Source of the DNA: Pardosa pseudoannulata | Taxonomy: Eukaryota; Arthropoda; Arachnida; Araneae; Lycosidae | NCBI GenBank assembly: GCA_032207245.1 | Contig: CM063508.1 | Span: 89,865,390-89,929,389 of the forward strand | Length of the DNA stretch: 64,000 nucleotides | Direction of reading: 5' to 3' | Shown here: piece by piece, positions 25,601 to 40,600 of the stretch | How the letters are laid out: every line of letters starts with the position of its first letter | Numbering within the stretch: the stretch's first letter is position 1 | The notes under the pieces: generated by a model | What the model saw: the letters and a program-made list of their open reading frames with translations, nothing else | The model's database searches: none | Told to the model about the DNA's origin: nothing | Translations under genes and position numbers: made by a program

Positions 25601-28600
25601 TTAATGTATTAAATGTACATTTCAGTACAAATGTAGATTTCAGGAACTTCTTTACGACTTTTTAAAATCACTAAATTCTGGAAACCATATGACTAATTAC
25701 ATTTTAACAAGAAAAATAAGATTAGAGCATCCCATTTTTGGTCTTTTATTAAAATATTTTGTTATTAATTCAGATTTTCTTTTTTCAACTACAGACTTTT
25801 GCTGTGATACACCATAAAAAAGTGACTAAAAGTGATCAATTGTAAAAAAAGTGACTAAAGGTGAGAAAAGTGACAGAATTGCAAGCCTGAGACTACTAAT
25901 TACTAATTTCCCTACCTGGTTAAATCTCAAGATATTCTGAAACCTGTCAAATATATATATCTTTCTATGGTATAATTGATCTAAAAATTGTTAGTTTCAA
26001 ATTTTGGATGAAATATAGATTTTAATAAGCTGAGAAAAGGGTAATAAATTTTTGAACTTGGAAAAGGTATTAAAACAAGGAAATAAAAATCATATGTCGT
26101 TAAGAACAAGGCAATAAAAGAGAATCAAGAAAGTTTATTAAAAAAGAGAATATATTATATTATGTCATTAACAATTAGAAGTTTCATTGGTCAATATAAA
26201 ATTGGATTAAAAAATTTGTAGCTAGTATGTGAAATAGTTACCTTCAACTTTGCTTCTTCCTCCTCCTTTTCTCGCTGTTTTCTTTCAGCTTCTAATGCTT
26301 CTTGTTTTTTCTACAACATTTTAAAACAAATATATTTACATTAAAGAACTCTAGGAATAAATAATTTCTTTGTAAAGGTTTTCTACCCTTCACAAGCAAT
26401 ATTTAAAATATTTTAAAAATAAAAGTAATTCTCCACATATTAGCCACTAATAAAGGATTGTATACCATACATACTAATGTTAAAACAGGGTTAGAAAAAA
26501 ATCATTTTTTAAAAAAATCAAATTTATTTGATTTAAATCAGATTTTTTTTTATTTAAATCTGATTTTTTATATTTTTTTCTGAATACTAATTTTAATTGT
26601 TGTTTTTATTTTATTTATTTTTTGTGTAATATACATAGAATAGTTTGTTATAAGATGATCTTATCTATCTAGTATATTCTGCACACTGATTACCTAAACT
26701 TAAATATATATATTTTAATCTAAATACATTCCATTATTTTATAATTGGATAGTGCAAACTAAATAAGATGTAAATTAAAAGAACAAATTAAATATTCTTT
26801 TAATGCAAACTATTTATTTAAAAAAAAAAAAAATCACAATTATTTCAATATTTTTTAAACATCAAATTATGGATTTAATTGTTCCAACAAAAACACTAGC
26901 TTTGATTCTTTATCCACTCCTAATTGGTTATGAAGGCTAGAATGAACAATACCAAAAGAAGAAAACTGTCTATTCCAGCAGATGAAGCCACGGCTGTTGT
27001 TATTTGGTAGACAAACTGGATATCAAGTTTTGTAATACTCCCTTTACCTCCCATTACATAAAATGATTTCCACCAGTCATAATCAGTCATTGTACTACCC
27101 CTACTACATACTTTCTGATAACAAGCCCTAAATACTTGGAAAGCACATACTATCTATTTACACTTATTTACTTATTGGTATTATTGTGCTGACTGATTCC
27201 CAATTCTCTTGTCTTTGGAATATAGGTTTTAAAAGAAATGAAAAAAAAAATTATATAAATCATTGATTTTTTCAAAAAAAATTAACTGATTTAAATCATG
27301 CCAACCCTGCTTAATAATAAGTCTCAATCTAATGATATAGCCTTGTTTTACTTCAGAATAGAAAATTTACCCTTTCTTCCTCTTCTTGTTTTTGCCTGGC
27401 TGCATCCAATTTAGCTTTCTTTTGAGCTAATTTACGTTGTCTTTCTTCTTCTTTGAATTTCATTATTCTTGGATCACAGGCATATGCATTATCTACAAAT
27501 ATAAAAGAACCAACTAAAGTCCAAATTTATCAATGTTATAACAAAAATTAACATGTGCAAAACCTGAATTAGGCCAATTGCTCTGTATGACAGTGAGGGC
27601 TGGGCATTAAATATATATGAAAAAGATAAACTGCTGGTTTTAGAGAGAAAAATACTTTGAAAGATCTTGGGAGCAAAAATTAAGCAAAATGATGCTTATA
27701 GAATACAATGTAATTATGAAACTTACAATAGATTTAAGGAACTAGATATTGCTACAGTTATAAAGGCTAGACACACTGGATGGCTATGACACAAACCCAA
27801 CTACATTATTAGTATTTTTAAAGATTGAGGGTACATGAAAAAAAGGAACCCCCCCCCTTTCTAGGTGAGTTGATTCTGTTGAGAGATCTTATAGATCTGA
27901 GAGTCAAAGGATGGCAATCTATTGCTCAAAATAGTGAGATGGAGGAGACTGACAGAGATAACCTTGACCTGTAACAAGCTGTAGTGCTGAAGAAGATGGA
28001 AAACAAAATAAAAGTCTATTTCATTAAAGAACTACTAATAGAAATTTCAGTTTACTAGAATTAGCAAGATGCAAAATTAGCATTGGTTAAATGCTTTAAG
28101 GTGAAAATTTAAACTAATTTGTTTATATTTGATAGAAATTTTCTCTGTGATTTTGAAGGGGTTACTGAATATGGGAAATAGTAAGGTGGATAATTACAGG
28201 AAATACGAGTTAGCAAATTAACTACACAAACTGGCAATAACCAAGTGAGACTATTTCAGAACATGCAACACCCTACATAGTCCCAAGTTATTAACTATTC
28301 TTAAAAAGTCCCAAAGAAAAATTATAATTTTTATAACAATACCTCATTTTTAAAGAATACTGTTTAAAATTATTGTATACATTTACTATATGGCTTTATT
28401 ACAAACTTAAAGCCCATAATCTATTAAAGTAGTGATGAAAAGTAAATAGCAATTTAGCAAAAAAGTTAAATATTTGGTCAAATTTTAAGCTGAATACTGA
28501 ATATTCAACATTCAAATACTTCTTAAAAAACGTTTCACTTTTGGTAATTAAAAAAGAAACATTATCAAAATTGCTTTTTTAATCTTTGTATATTTACGTA

Positions 28601-31600
28601 TTTTTTTAACAACTTTATGTATTTTTTGTATTAGAATTTCATTATCCTATATTTCTACCACATTTTATTGATATTATCAAGAGAAGAAAAAAAATTCTTA
28701 ATTCATCATTATTAAATTTCTTTTTATCATCATCATCATCATGAAGAAATTTTAATTGTTGATTGAAATAGAATTTAGGCTTCTATTTAACTATATATTT
28801 GCATTTTAATATAAGATTCCAATGCTTATTTAAATGCATATGATGTCACATTTTCAGAAAGAAAATGTTTTTATTTATGTAACACTGTCAATTACACTAA
28901 TGTTTTATACAATTTAAATTGAGTAAATGTTAGATTTTCTAATAATTAATGTAGTGAAATGTAACTCTAATATTCTTCATTAAATATATTTAAAAGCATA
29001 GTAAAAATATTTTATTTTAAATTTATTTGATTAAACATCAAATAATAACAAATTCCTATATTTCTATATTAAACCCTTTAGAAAAATTGCTAATAAACAG
29101 TTCAAGATAAAAATAAGAGGCATTGTATAACACAGCATTAAAATTTGTTTTTCTCAATCATCAAGTTTGTCTCTGAGCACTTGATTTTCTTGAACATGAT
29201 GGACTTATGTCAGGACTCATTGGATTCATTTCAAACACAGCTTACCTGTAGTAGGATAGACACCCACAAACTCTGGTACCCAAATGTAGTTATGTACTTG
29301 TACAGCCATCACTTATTACTGACTAACAACTGTACTTTTCTGAAGCTATACGAATCTTAAAAATAAGGCTTTCAAAACAAATGACTTAAGTTTTATAACA
29401 AAACTAAGTTTTCACTAGATTTTGATGAAATAATGATTGCAGTTCCTTAAACATTTTAGCTGTTTTGGTTTGAAGCACTAGAGTCCACTGTTTGGTACAT
29501 ACTGGCTAATACTGGGATCTGCTGATTAAAACAAATTACAAATGGCTACCATGCCAGTTGTGAGATTCGAACCCACAAACTCCAGTACAGAAGAATAGCA
29601 CTACACATTTGGTTAGGTAGGTTTCAGAGGACATAAAGCAATACTGTAGACACTAGAATTTTGAAAAACACTCAAACTGTTTTTGGAGTTATTTTTCAGA
29701 TATCAGAACTCTTTTTCATTTCTTGTGTAGAGAAAATATTGTATCATTCAGCCATTTCTTGGTATAACAAAGTAACATTAAAAGAATACAATGATAAAAA
29801 CTCAATAATTGAAATAAAATTTTAAAGAAATATCTCACAGCTTAAAAACTTTTGCTTACGAGTTTTATATGAACAGTTAGTTATATGCATAAATTTTCAA
29901 TGAAATATTAATTCCAGACTATGTTTGAAAATATAATTTAAAATTGGATCAAACTATACACAAAACAATTTCATAGAAATAATTAAACATACCAACAAGA
30001 AGCCTAATTCTGGCCATTTCATCCTTTTTACGTTTCTGTCTTGCAATCTTATTTTGTTTTTCAATCCATTTTCTTTCCTCACGACTAAAATATGAGAAAT
30101 ATATGACATTGAGTATATTTATTGAAAATATGAAAAGGAAAATAAAGGCTAAACAACAATTTTTCTATATGATGTGCAATTATTTTTACAGCAACACAGT
30201 TTAAATAATAACAATTTAAACATGGTGTATTTAGTAGGTTCTCAAACAAAGCATTTTGGTAATACATATATTTAAATAGCCTTTAAAGAAATTTCTCTCA
30301 AACAATACCAAACAGGAAATTTCTCTCAAAACTTCTGCCTAACAATATTAAGATATTGTTAGGCAGAAGGTTTGCAGTCATTCCTCAATATCTCAAAATT
30401 AATATCTCAAATTAATGTCAATGCAATTCAATAATTTTTTCTTTCACTTGTGGTTAAATTTACTGACTTTTCCAGATTCCCTGACCAAATGACATACATT
30501 AACTCAGATCAAAAGTAGTATTAGTTATATTTCAATATCTTTTTACATTGATTTTTATAAAATTAACATGAAATAAATATGTATAGCAAGCATTTTAAGC
30601 ACAATAAATTGTTATGAAAACTAAAAAAATAAAGCACATCATATATTGTATTAAATAACTTCCCAGATATTTTTTTTTATACACAAATAAAAGTTAATTC
30701 ATTATGAATTCACAAAGAAAAAAAAATGAGAATTAAATATGCTTAAACTTTTGGGCTTTCCCTGAAATTAACTATACATTTCCTTAACTTTGGATAATAT
30801 ACAGTACCCTGACCATTTGGCAAATCTGATATTCCAGGTTGCTGGGAGCTCTGGTTGGTTAACATTTAGTGACAAGTAATTATAGTTAATAAAAGCTTAA
30901 TTATAATTTTTTTTTGCTTTTGAAGAAAATTACAATTAAAGGTTAATTGTAGTTCATACAGTCTATGCATTTATTATAAATAAAAAAATATATTAGCCAA
31001 ATTTTCTTCAACCAAATTTGATTCTAGAACAACAAAATTAACCAAATTTCAATCTGAATATCTACTTGACAAAATCAATAAAATAAAATGCTAAAATTAT
31101 CAAACTATGATTTATAAAACTTAATTTACTTTCCTGTTCATAATTTTAACTGGGAGAATTTTCATGAAACCAGTAATAATACTTACTTTTCACCCTTCTC
31201 TTTTTCTTCTTCATCCAGATAAGAAAACTCCCGCCATGATTCAAAGTCATACCTGGAAATAATAAAGAGAAAGAGTAAAACAGTGCTATGGGTAAACAAT
31301 TACAATATTGAAAAAGTAAATCAATATTACAAAGAAACAAAATTTTAATAAATTGTTTATAATTTCCTCTCCTGTTATTATCACATTGACAAAGAAAAAA
31401 ACATTCATTTCAAAAATTTATCAATATCAAGATGTTAGTCTTTCATGTTATTTTTAAAAAAATATTTGGATATATCATACTTTCTATTTTATAAATAATT
31501 TTACATTTTCAATGTTAATATAACATAAAATTTCACATATTTTTTAATAATTTAGTATTATAAGAGTATTTATAATTTCTATTATGATTTTTTTTATATG

Positions 31601-34600
31601 TGGTGGGATTTTTTTTATATGTGCTGGGTATGGATAAATGACAAATGATACTGTCATTCCTTTACCTTTGTTAACTTAATACTAAATATTTTCTACAGTG
31701 TATATTTTTTAAGTAGTAAAAGTAGTTACTTGATTTTAAGCTTAAGTGACAATTTTTAGTATTGGAAAACTAATTTTCCATTTTATTTATCATACACTGA
31801 GTAAACCTAAATTTGATAGCTGTAGACATTTATTATTTGAATATTCTGACAATATTTTACACAATTTATTGTTTAAAAAATTTAAAAATACACCAAAATG
31901 GTTTTATTTCAGACCTAGTATTTTTCAATAGAATGATTTTTGAGCAGTGCTCTTCATCTAGATCTGAATTTTTATGCATTCAAATTTTTGTCAAGTGTTT
32001 CTTTTTGAGTACTATTGACTATGACAACAAAAGTGTTTATTAGTTCACATGCAAACGTAATCACAAAACAGATAAGAATAACATATAAAGTTCAAATACC
32101 ATCAAGTGCATGTTTTAAAATATTGATAATATATTGGACTAGCTCTAAATATTCCTGTGGTTACAAAGCTGCAAATGTTACCAGGTCCCAAAAATTTTTT
32201 AAGCCGGGTGATATTAGTATAGTCACCAATAAGCATTTCCACACCAAAATTTGGTATAAGCACTTCATCAGCATAGTAACCCTATAACTGAAAAACCAGT
32301 CGAAACTGCGGGATAAAACAGTTGTCTCTGCAGTTTTAAACTGCCATGTGATAAGCCTTAAACATTTAAAATTGAGTTCTTGAATGAATATTATTGAAAC
32401 ACTGGATTAAAGAAGATTTTAATGTTAAAATATTTAAGTATGAATATATCTAATTCACAAAGCATACCAAAAACTATAAAAATCATCAACATCATCAACA
32501 CTTGAATTTTCATTTCCAAGACTTGTTACAGGTTGTTTCACAGACCACCTAAAATAGAAGTTATAAAATTTTCATAAGAATGTAAATCAGAGAACAATAA
32601 CAGAATGTAAGTAAAAAAAAAAAGTAATTTCATTAATAAGTGAATTCTGAAATACAAAATTTTTAAAACTAATTTGTAGAGAATTGAATTAAATTAATCA
32701 GGAAGACTAAGTCAAAAAATAAGCTGTTAAGAAAAAAAGAAAATGTAAATCTTTTAGTTTATACTTGAACATATTCTAATAAATTTTAAAATTATAAAAC
32801 TTAATAATGATCAAATTCATGTTTTCTACTTTTTAACAGGAGTGTCATTGAGTACTCATAAAAGTGGATAATAGAGTCATAATATATCTTAAAAGTAAGA
32901 TCCTTTTCAATAATCATTGGTCCTAAAAAATTATAAGCTTTTACTAGGTTGCACTAAACCATTTAAATTTATATATTTTCACACACATTTTTGACTTTTA
33001 TAATTTATCATTAATCAAACTTAATATGTGAAGAATATGTACAATACACAAAAAAATCCAAGTGTTTAAGTTTGAGTTTAGTGTTAGAGGTTAATGAACA
33101 TGCACATGTAACACATGTCAGAAGTTATATTTTATATATCCTGCATTACATTTCAAAATGAGTCAAATGTGGTAGTGAACAAGAGGTTTTGGCATTGCAA
33201 TAAGAGAGAGAGAGATGTACATGGGAAAGAATAAGCAGGTGTACATCAATGATTGTTATATTGCAATTTGCAGTCTTTTTACAGGATAAACAAATCAATC
33301 TACTTTGAAATTTTTAAGTTTTAAGAAGTTTTAAAGAAATCTTAACATCTCAGGTCCATTTTGTATACAGCTTATCTTTCACTTACTGCAATAAGTTAGA
33401 AGCATCCCTGCTTATACACTAAACTTCATGAAAAAATTGTTTTAAGCTTATAAACCATTTAGAAAGTTAAAATTAACTAATTATTTTAATAAACAACATA
33501 AACTGCTCCATACCTTGCATTGTCTTTGAAAACAGGTTCAAATACTTCAAAAAAGTTTTCTTTGGAATAATTATTTACAGGAGGTACATCATCATCAAAC
33601 TCAGGATCAACACTATCATATGACTGTCGCTTGACTGAATTGCCTAGAATTTCATAAGCTGGAAAAAAAATTACATGCAAATGAATCATTATAAATAGTC
33701 AATATTATAACTGGAAACCAATTTTAACTAAAACATCCAAAAGGAAATATCAAACAAACCTTTTGTAATACAAGTAAAATAATCATGATCTAAATCTTTA
33801 ATCTGTTCACCAGCATGCCGACGTTTATCAGGATGATGCAGTAACACAATCTTTCTATCTACAGAGAAAAATAATTCATTTTCATGGACAGAAATAAATT
33901 TTAAAAAGATTAAAAATGCAAATTTAAATTTTAAAAAAGAAAAAAAAAGTCGTTACCAGAAACACAATTTTTTAAAGGACTATTCCCACGAACGCTAAAA
34001 TTAAAACTAAGATTTCCTATTTTTTAAATAATGTATAATATTTTAATATGTTAAGGATTACAAAATTTAACTTACACCATTTTTAAATGCCTTTTACATA
34101 GTTTATATAAAAAAAGTGTGGTTTTTAAATGATTTTAAATATCTTGAAATGATTTTTTTAAAATATTATGATCTAATATTTAAGTGATATTTGTATCACA
34201 TAAAAAATATGTTTAGATATGAAAATCAAGACATTATATGGCTTCTTAGTTTCCAAATGTCAAAGGTTATATTAAATTCTAAATAAATCTTTCATTAAGG
34301 AATAGAAAAAAATTCAGAAACTTAAAAGAAACAGGAAAGGACTTTGTCTTATAAATTTAGTACCTGTCTATAATAGTTGACTCATTACTTATACAAAGGT
34401 AGCCTTTTAAGTTTTTATAAATGACCAATAGAGGGCGCTAATGAAATTTATCTTCACGATAGAAATTCACATTTTTTATATTGGAATCAGTGGAATCTTA
34501 GAAATTGTCTGCATATTTTGTTCAGTGAATGTTTACAAGAAGTAAATGAGTGAAAAAAATGGAGATAACTCATGAAGGCTTCCATTGGAAGATTTTTTAT

Positions 34601-37600
34601 GATTTTTAGAATGGACTCACTCAAAAATATATAATATTGCTTCGTGAAATTCTTGGTAGCAAAGCACCATCAGAAAAGACAGTTCATAATTGGTTTGTAG
34701 GAATTTGTCATGGCCACGCATAAGTCAGTGATGAATCTTGTGAAGGACGACCAAAATCAGTAGTGATTCCAAAGAACATCGATACTGTGTGAAAGATGAC
34801 TGAAGACCAGCATGTCATGTATCATGACACAGAGGCCTCCATCCCTTGGCATATCACAGACTGCAATACATTCAAATCTGCTTGAACATTTAGCTGCTAA
34901 AAAGATTTGTTCTAGATGGATTCCGCACAACTTGACATAAGTTCAAAAAGAGGCTAGTGAAAATTGAAGTGAGGAAATTCTACAAAAATTCAAAGTGGGA
35001 ACAGCAAAATAAAACATCGTTACAAGCAACAAAACTTAGATATATTCGTATGAGCCAGAAACTAAACAACGGTCCACTTCTGGAGTTGGCTGCGATGTTT
35101 TGAAAAAGAAATATATATATATATATATATATAAAAAAAAGCACAATCTTAAACTACCTAAAACTTAAACAGAGTGCAATAATGCCTACAGCAGTGGAAG
35201 ATAAATAAAAACTATGAAATATTAAGTATAACAATATTTATTTAATGTTAAAGCTAGAATAACTAAAAACTTACAGATATTTAACCTAGGGCTCAATTTT
35301 AAAAGTAATAAGGACATAATTACCCTTTCTAAATGTAACTAAATCCATAATAAACAAGTTACTTATAACAAGCTACAGTCACAAAAAGCTATAATCTTAC
35401 AACCTAAGACATCAAGCTACCAACTTGAACAGCCAAAAGGGCTAAAGGGTCATGAAAGACTGAGAGTGAGGAAGAGAATACATCGGCTTTCAACAGCAGT
35501 TTAAATACATTCTAAAAAAGTTCTCCATTGCAAATATACATTTGGTATGTTTGAAGAAAAACATGGAATTAGTATTGCCATCTATTGGCATAATTAATAA
35601 CTAAAAGTGACAAGAACCGTTGATTTAGTCAACAGTGTTTCAAGATGAACTGACTCCCACAAAAGTTGTTCTTTCCTGAAGAATTACCAAGAAAATGATT
35701 GCTTGTTTCTTTGGCCTTACAGCACATATTGCAACCATTCTTTCATAGGGTGTAAAAACTGTTAACACTAATTGGTACACAGAAATTTGTTTGCCAAAAG
35801 TCATCAACAAAATCAGGAAAAACAACAAAAATCAAAGCATCATTCTTCATCACAATGCTAGCTCCCACACAATAAGTGAAATAATTGATAATTTGATGGA
35901 TAAAAATATTGAATTAATGTCTCATTGGCCATATCCTCCTTATTTGTCTTGTAAAGAATTTTTCTTGTTCCCTTGTGTCAAACAAAAAATGTGACTGCAA
36001 TTTTTATCTCCTGAAGACGCTGTTGATACCTTCCAAAACCATGTTTCTGAGATATCAACTTCAGAGTGGAAAAACTGTTTCAAGAATTGGTTTGAACAGA
36101 TGGAATAGTGTATAAATCTTAAAGACATATTTTAAAAAGCAATAGAGGTTTGTTCCTCAAATATTCTCTTTCATCCTATCTTTTGTAAAAACTTAAAAGG
36201 CAACCCTACTAGTTTATTTTTACATAAAGCCTCAACAACATACAATGAAACATTTATTGATAAGTCTTAAAAATAAATACAACCAACATATGTCTTACAA
36301 ATTTTTAAACTTATTTGTAGAAATATTTTTCTTTACAGATCTTTTTATGTACCTTAAGTAAGCAACACAACTGTTAAAAAAACATATATATTAGCCCTTT
36401 GATATAATTTTTTAAATTAAAAATATTATATCAAAGGGCTAATATAAAATTTATAACTTTTCATTTTTATATAGTCTACTCACCAAATTATGCCACGAAA
36501 AAATAATTCTATTGTAATAATATTTCAGAACTTTTGATAAATATATAATTAAAACTGATGTCTTTACTTACAAGCTTTCTTTATATCTTCATCTTTAGCT
36601 AAAATTCTCAATTTTTTAAGGCCTAAAACTGCATAATGATCTTGATTCTATAATAAAAAAGATTTATTTACTTTAAATAATTAACAATGATATACAAGTA
36701 AATAAGTGATTTTAATAAGTTGTTTTATAAGATTCCAAATATTTATTAAAATAAAATAGAATGGTATAAACATATTATAAAAATTATAACCCTTTTTACT
36801 AAACAATAAATATTTTCTGGTAAGTCTACAGGTAAAATATTCATAACCAAAGCCACAACTCAGGTCATTCCATATCAGTTCACTCAAGCTATGTCACCCA
36901 CCATTTTAAATATTTATGAATTTACATATACATATTTTGCTATGACTAACTGATAAAACAATACCAAATGCTTTTGATATACTTGTAATACTTTCTGAGA
37001 TTAAGAGAGCAAAGATTTGGGGGAGAAAGGCATTGTCAGTGTCTTTGCAACTCTACGCTAATCCTGTAGTTAAGAAAAAATCATAATCCAGTTAAAAACA
37101 AATTTATTATTTAAATTTTTTTTTCTTTTCTGTAAGATATGAAAATTTTATGGAAACATCATTGTCCAAAATAATCGTAGAAAAAATAAGAATTAGGTGT
37201 TTCTTCATAAGTTTGAGGTCGAACTTTTTATTTTCTCATAACACCATTAAAAGGTGAGATAGAATAGCTGGAATTTTTTTTCTTTTTCTTTTTTTTTTAA
37301 ATAAACCTAATGTGTTTGTATTAAAAGTATATGAAATAAAACTAATGGGATTATCACTCCAATGCCACTGGGCTTTGTTATTCACATGATGTATAAATTT
37401 TTGCATAATTGAGACATCTTTACAGCAGGCACAGGTTTTCCAGAAAAATTAAAAAAATAAAGCAAAGTCTTTATCTACACTAACTCTTCTTGTACCTATG
37501 AAATCAATTAAGAGAGGAATGAAGTGGTGAAAGCTACAAAATCCAGGAATGATTTTGACCAGTAAGAATTTGTTCTCTAATTGTTTGTGTGTTTCTGACA

Positions 37601-40600
37601 TAGTTTCTGCTGTTAGCAGTCAGAAGTTAATATTATAAATCTTGGGTAAGTAGAACCTCATAACGACTCTTTCTTGACACTATCAATTGTGTTAGCAGAT
37701 CTCTTGCTACTATGCACTTTAAGGAGGTGGAGATTCTACTATGTCAGTTAAGGAATAGTAAGTTCTTTTAATATTTTTTCTTTTGTAATAGATAATTCCC
37801 ACTCAGAAATACTACTTCTGCTGTCCTCGTCTGTCTTGCATGTCAGCATCTTCAGATTTTCCAGCAAAAAGTTTCAGCTGCCATCATACTTTTTCTTTAA
37901 ATAAATGACATATTTTGGAACTCTGGAATAACTTTTACTTCTGTTGGGATGTTGTTCATCTTTTCATTAATAACACTTAAAGCCCTGGTTATCTCTTTTA
38001 TTAGACTTTTAAAAAAGGGATCAAAACAACTTGTTAGATGAAATTCAAACTTATTTAAGTAGTAAGCTTTATGGCGTTTGTTCACAATCACTCTTTACCA
38101 AATCATAATTTGTGCCACTCATTGTAATCAAAAGATTTTTCTCATATTAACTAAATAATTCCATGTTAATAAGAACAACATGGCTTGATAAACTGCTTAT
38201 GACACACATAACTGTTTATTTTTCTCAATTCTGAAAAGTTTTCAAGATCATCTTTTACTACTACTCAATTTACTTTCATTAAATATATTTATATATATTT
38301 AAATTTAAAATGCTAAACTAGATAAACTTAAAATGTTTAAATTAACCACACATACAAAAATAACATAATTAATCATTGCTCAAGAATTAATGCACAGTTA
38401 AAAAAAATCCACTCTATATAACACTAGCCAATTTTAAATACAACTGCATACATCAAAACTCGAAAAGAATTGACTAGTCACTTGAGCTACAATGGAGAAG
38501 TCAAGCTCCAACATAAAGTTAACTGTTGCAGCAAAAGTGTACATGTCCTAGCTTGTTTCTCTCAGCCCAAATTAATTACTATTTGTAACAAAGAGTTCAA
38601 TTCCAAAACATATATATATATATATATATATTTGTAAATTCTAATTTAGTATTAAGTAACAAATTTGCTTTTAAAAAAATTCATTTTCTGGCCACTTTTA
38701 TTATATTTTACAGACATGCCAACATTTAGGCTCTTCTGTCAGGAGCAACTTTATTTTTGGATTTAAAATTTGACATGCTACCCATAAAATACACGAGTAA
38801 ACAATTTACATATATAATAAATAAAACAAAACCCAAACAAATTAGACATAATTGCATATTTTATTGGTTTTTAAATTAAATCAAGCAAATAAAATTGAAC
38901 ACACAGTAGTAAATTATAAAGGGTAAATGGAAGTTTATGCATTTAATAATGTAAAGTGACTATTTTATCTTTAATAAATTTTCACTTTTTCATATGGCAC
39001 ATTGATCTTGATTAAAATATTTACAGTTTTTGATCATAAGATGTACTCAAATTTGAACTAAATTTAAGCTTGGTTTTTCAGCACAATACAGAAAACTCTT
39101 TCACATGCAGCATTACTGTGTGAAAAGCATAATTATATTCAGCATTATTTCTTGCAAGACTTAGTATCTGATTGTTGAATTGTGAACTTTAAGTTGTTCC
39201 AAATTTGTTATTTTTTGGAGCAATCTGCGGAGTTTCTATAGTTATCAAATTCTCATATTTCTCCAGAGCAACTCCTGAGAATCCAGAGTAGTTGGCATGT
39301 CTGATTTTATTATAAAATTTTATTAATATGAAGTTATCCAAAATTTATTTTGTACTCATGTTGACATATTTTTATGTAATTCCCGTTGAAATATATTTTT
39401 AGCTTTTGACATTTAATTTTTAAAAAATATACTGGTATTTCACATTTTAAACAGAAGAATTTTTAAAAAACCTAACAGCTATAATCTGATCTTTGATGTA
39501 TATATTAAATAAAGGAATCACATGTTGGCTCAGAATTCTTACACACCCATTTCTAGACAACCACTTTTATTATTTACTTTTCTGTATTCTAAGTAATAAG
39601 ATTCAGCTATCATATAGAAATAGCAGTAAGAAGTTGGAGGGATTCCTGTCAATGTTACTGCATTAATATTTAATCTAATAGAATTAATCATAAAAAATAA
39701 TAGAAAGCTAAAATACCACTGTTTTTGTTTTGTAGTCTTTCAGAATATACTTTCAGGTTTATTTTTTTTAAAAAGTGACTTGGCAAATATACTGCCTCAT
39801 CTGTTAATCACATTTTAAAATAAACATATTTAACCTCAAAGTTATGTAGAAACATTTAGTTTTATTTTTTTTCTATTAATATTCATTAGACATAGATTAA
39901 AATGATTTTTCTATCAAATCTATTTACATTACAGTAAAATGCGAGATGAAAATACTTATTTTCGAGTGAAGTAGAATTTTTTTCTAATAACAACAGAAAA
40001 AAGTGCTTTTGTCTTTCCTAACTAAACTTTTATCTCCTAAATCTTGCAAAGTATTTAACTCACAGAATTTAAAAAAAAAAAAAAAATGGTATGGTCATTA
40101 TAATTTAGCCCTAGCAATGCTTTTTTTTTTTTTATACAAAACTGAAATGGTTGGCAATATTTTATATTTTTTCTGGGTGGTTTGATATGGAATGACCCAA
40201 TTCAATGAATTATTTATTACAAGTAAATAGAACTATTCCTTAAATTTAAAAAAAAAAAAAAAATTAAATTAAATTAAATTTTTAAAAAAAAGTCAAGTTT
40301 TAAACGGCAAATATATCAAATAACATTTTTAAACAGTGTGGGGTTACAAATTAAACAAAATATCACTATAGGTTATACATTAATTATGCATTCAAACTGC
40401 AGTATTTGAACAACTGAATAAATACATGTGTTTAAAAAATGCATCTTTACACTGCTTTCATGTCAATTTTTGTTTGAAGTACTATGACCAACTTTTGCTG
40501 CACTAAGGTTAATTAAAGCCATGATTTACTGTTTAAAGTCAATTTTCAACAAATATATATGCATCAAGGGCTTTAAAAATGAAAATTATTTCGATGTTAA

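Noticed and set aside
27851..27860. C-run as a regulatory element
   Set aside because: A plain homopolymer inside the LINE fragment.
29545..29612. tRNA gene
   Set aside because: Box B is good, but the body continues into sequence shared by other dispersed copies; it is a SINE.
35640..36128. Several 60-70 codon frames
   Set aside because: They are shadows or pieces of the broken mariner transposase.
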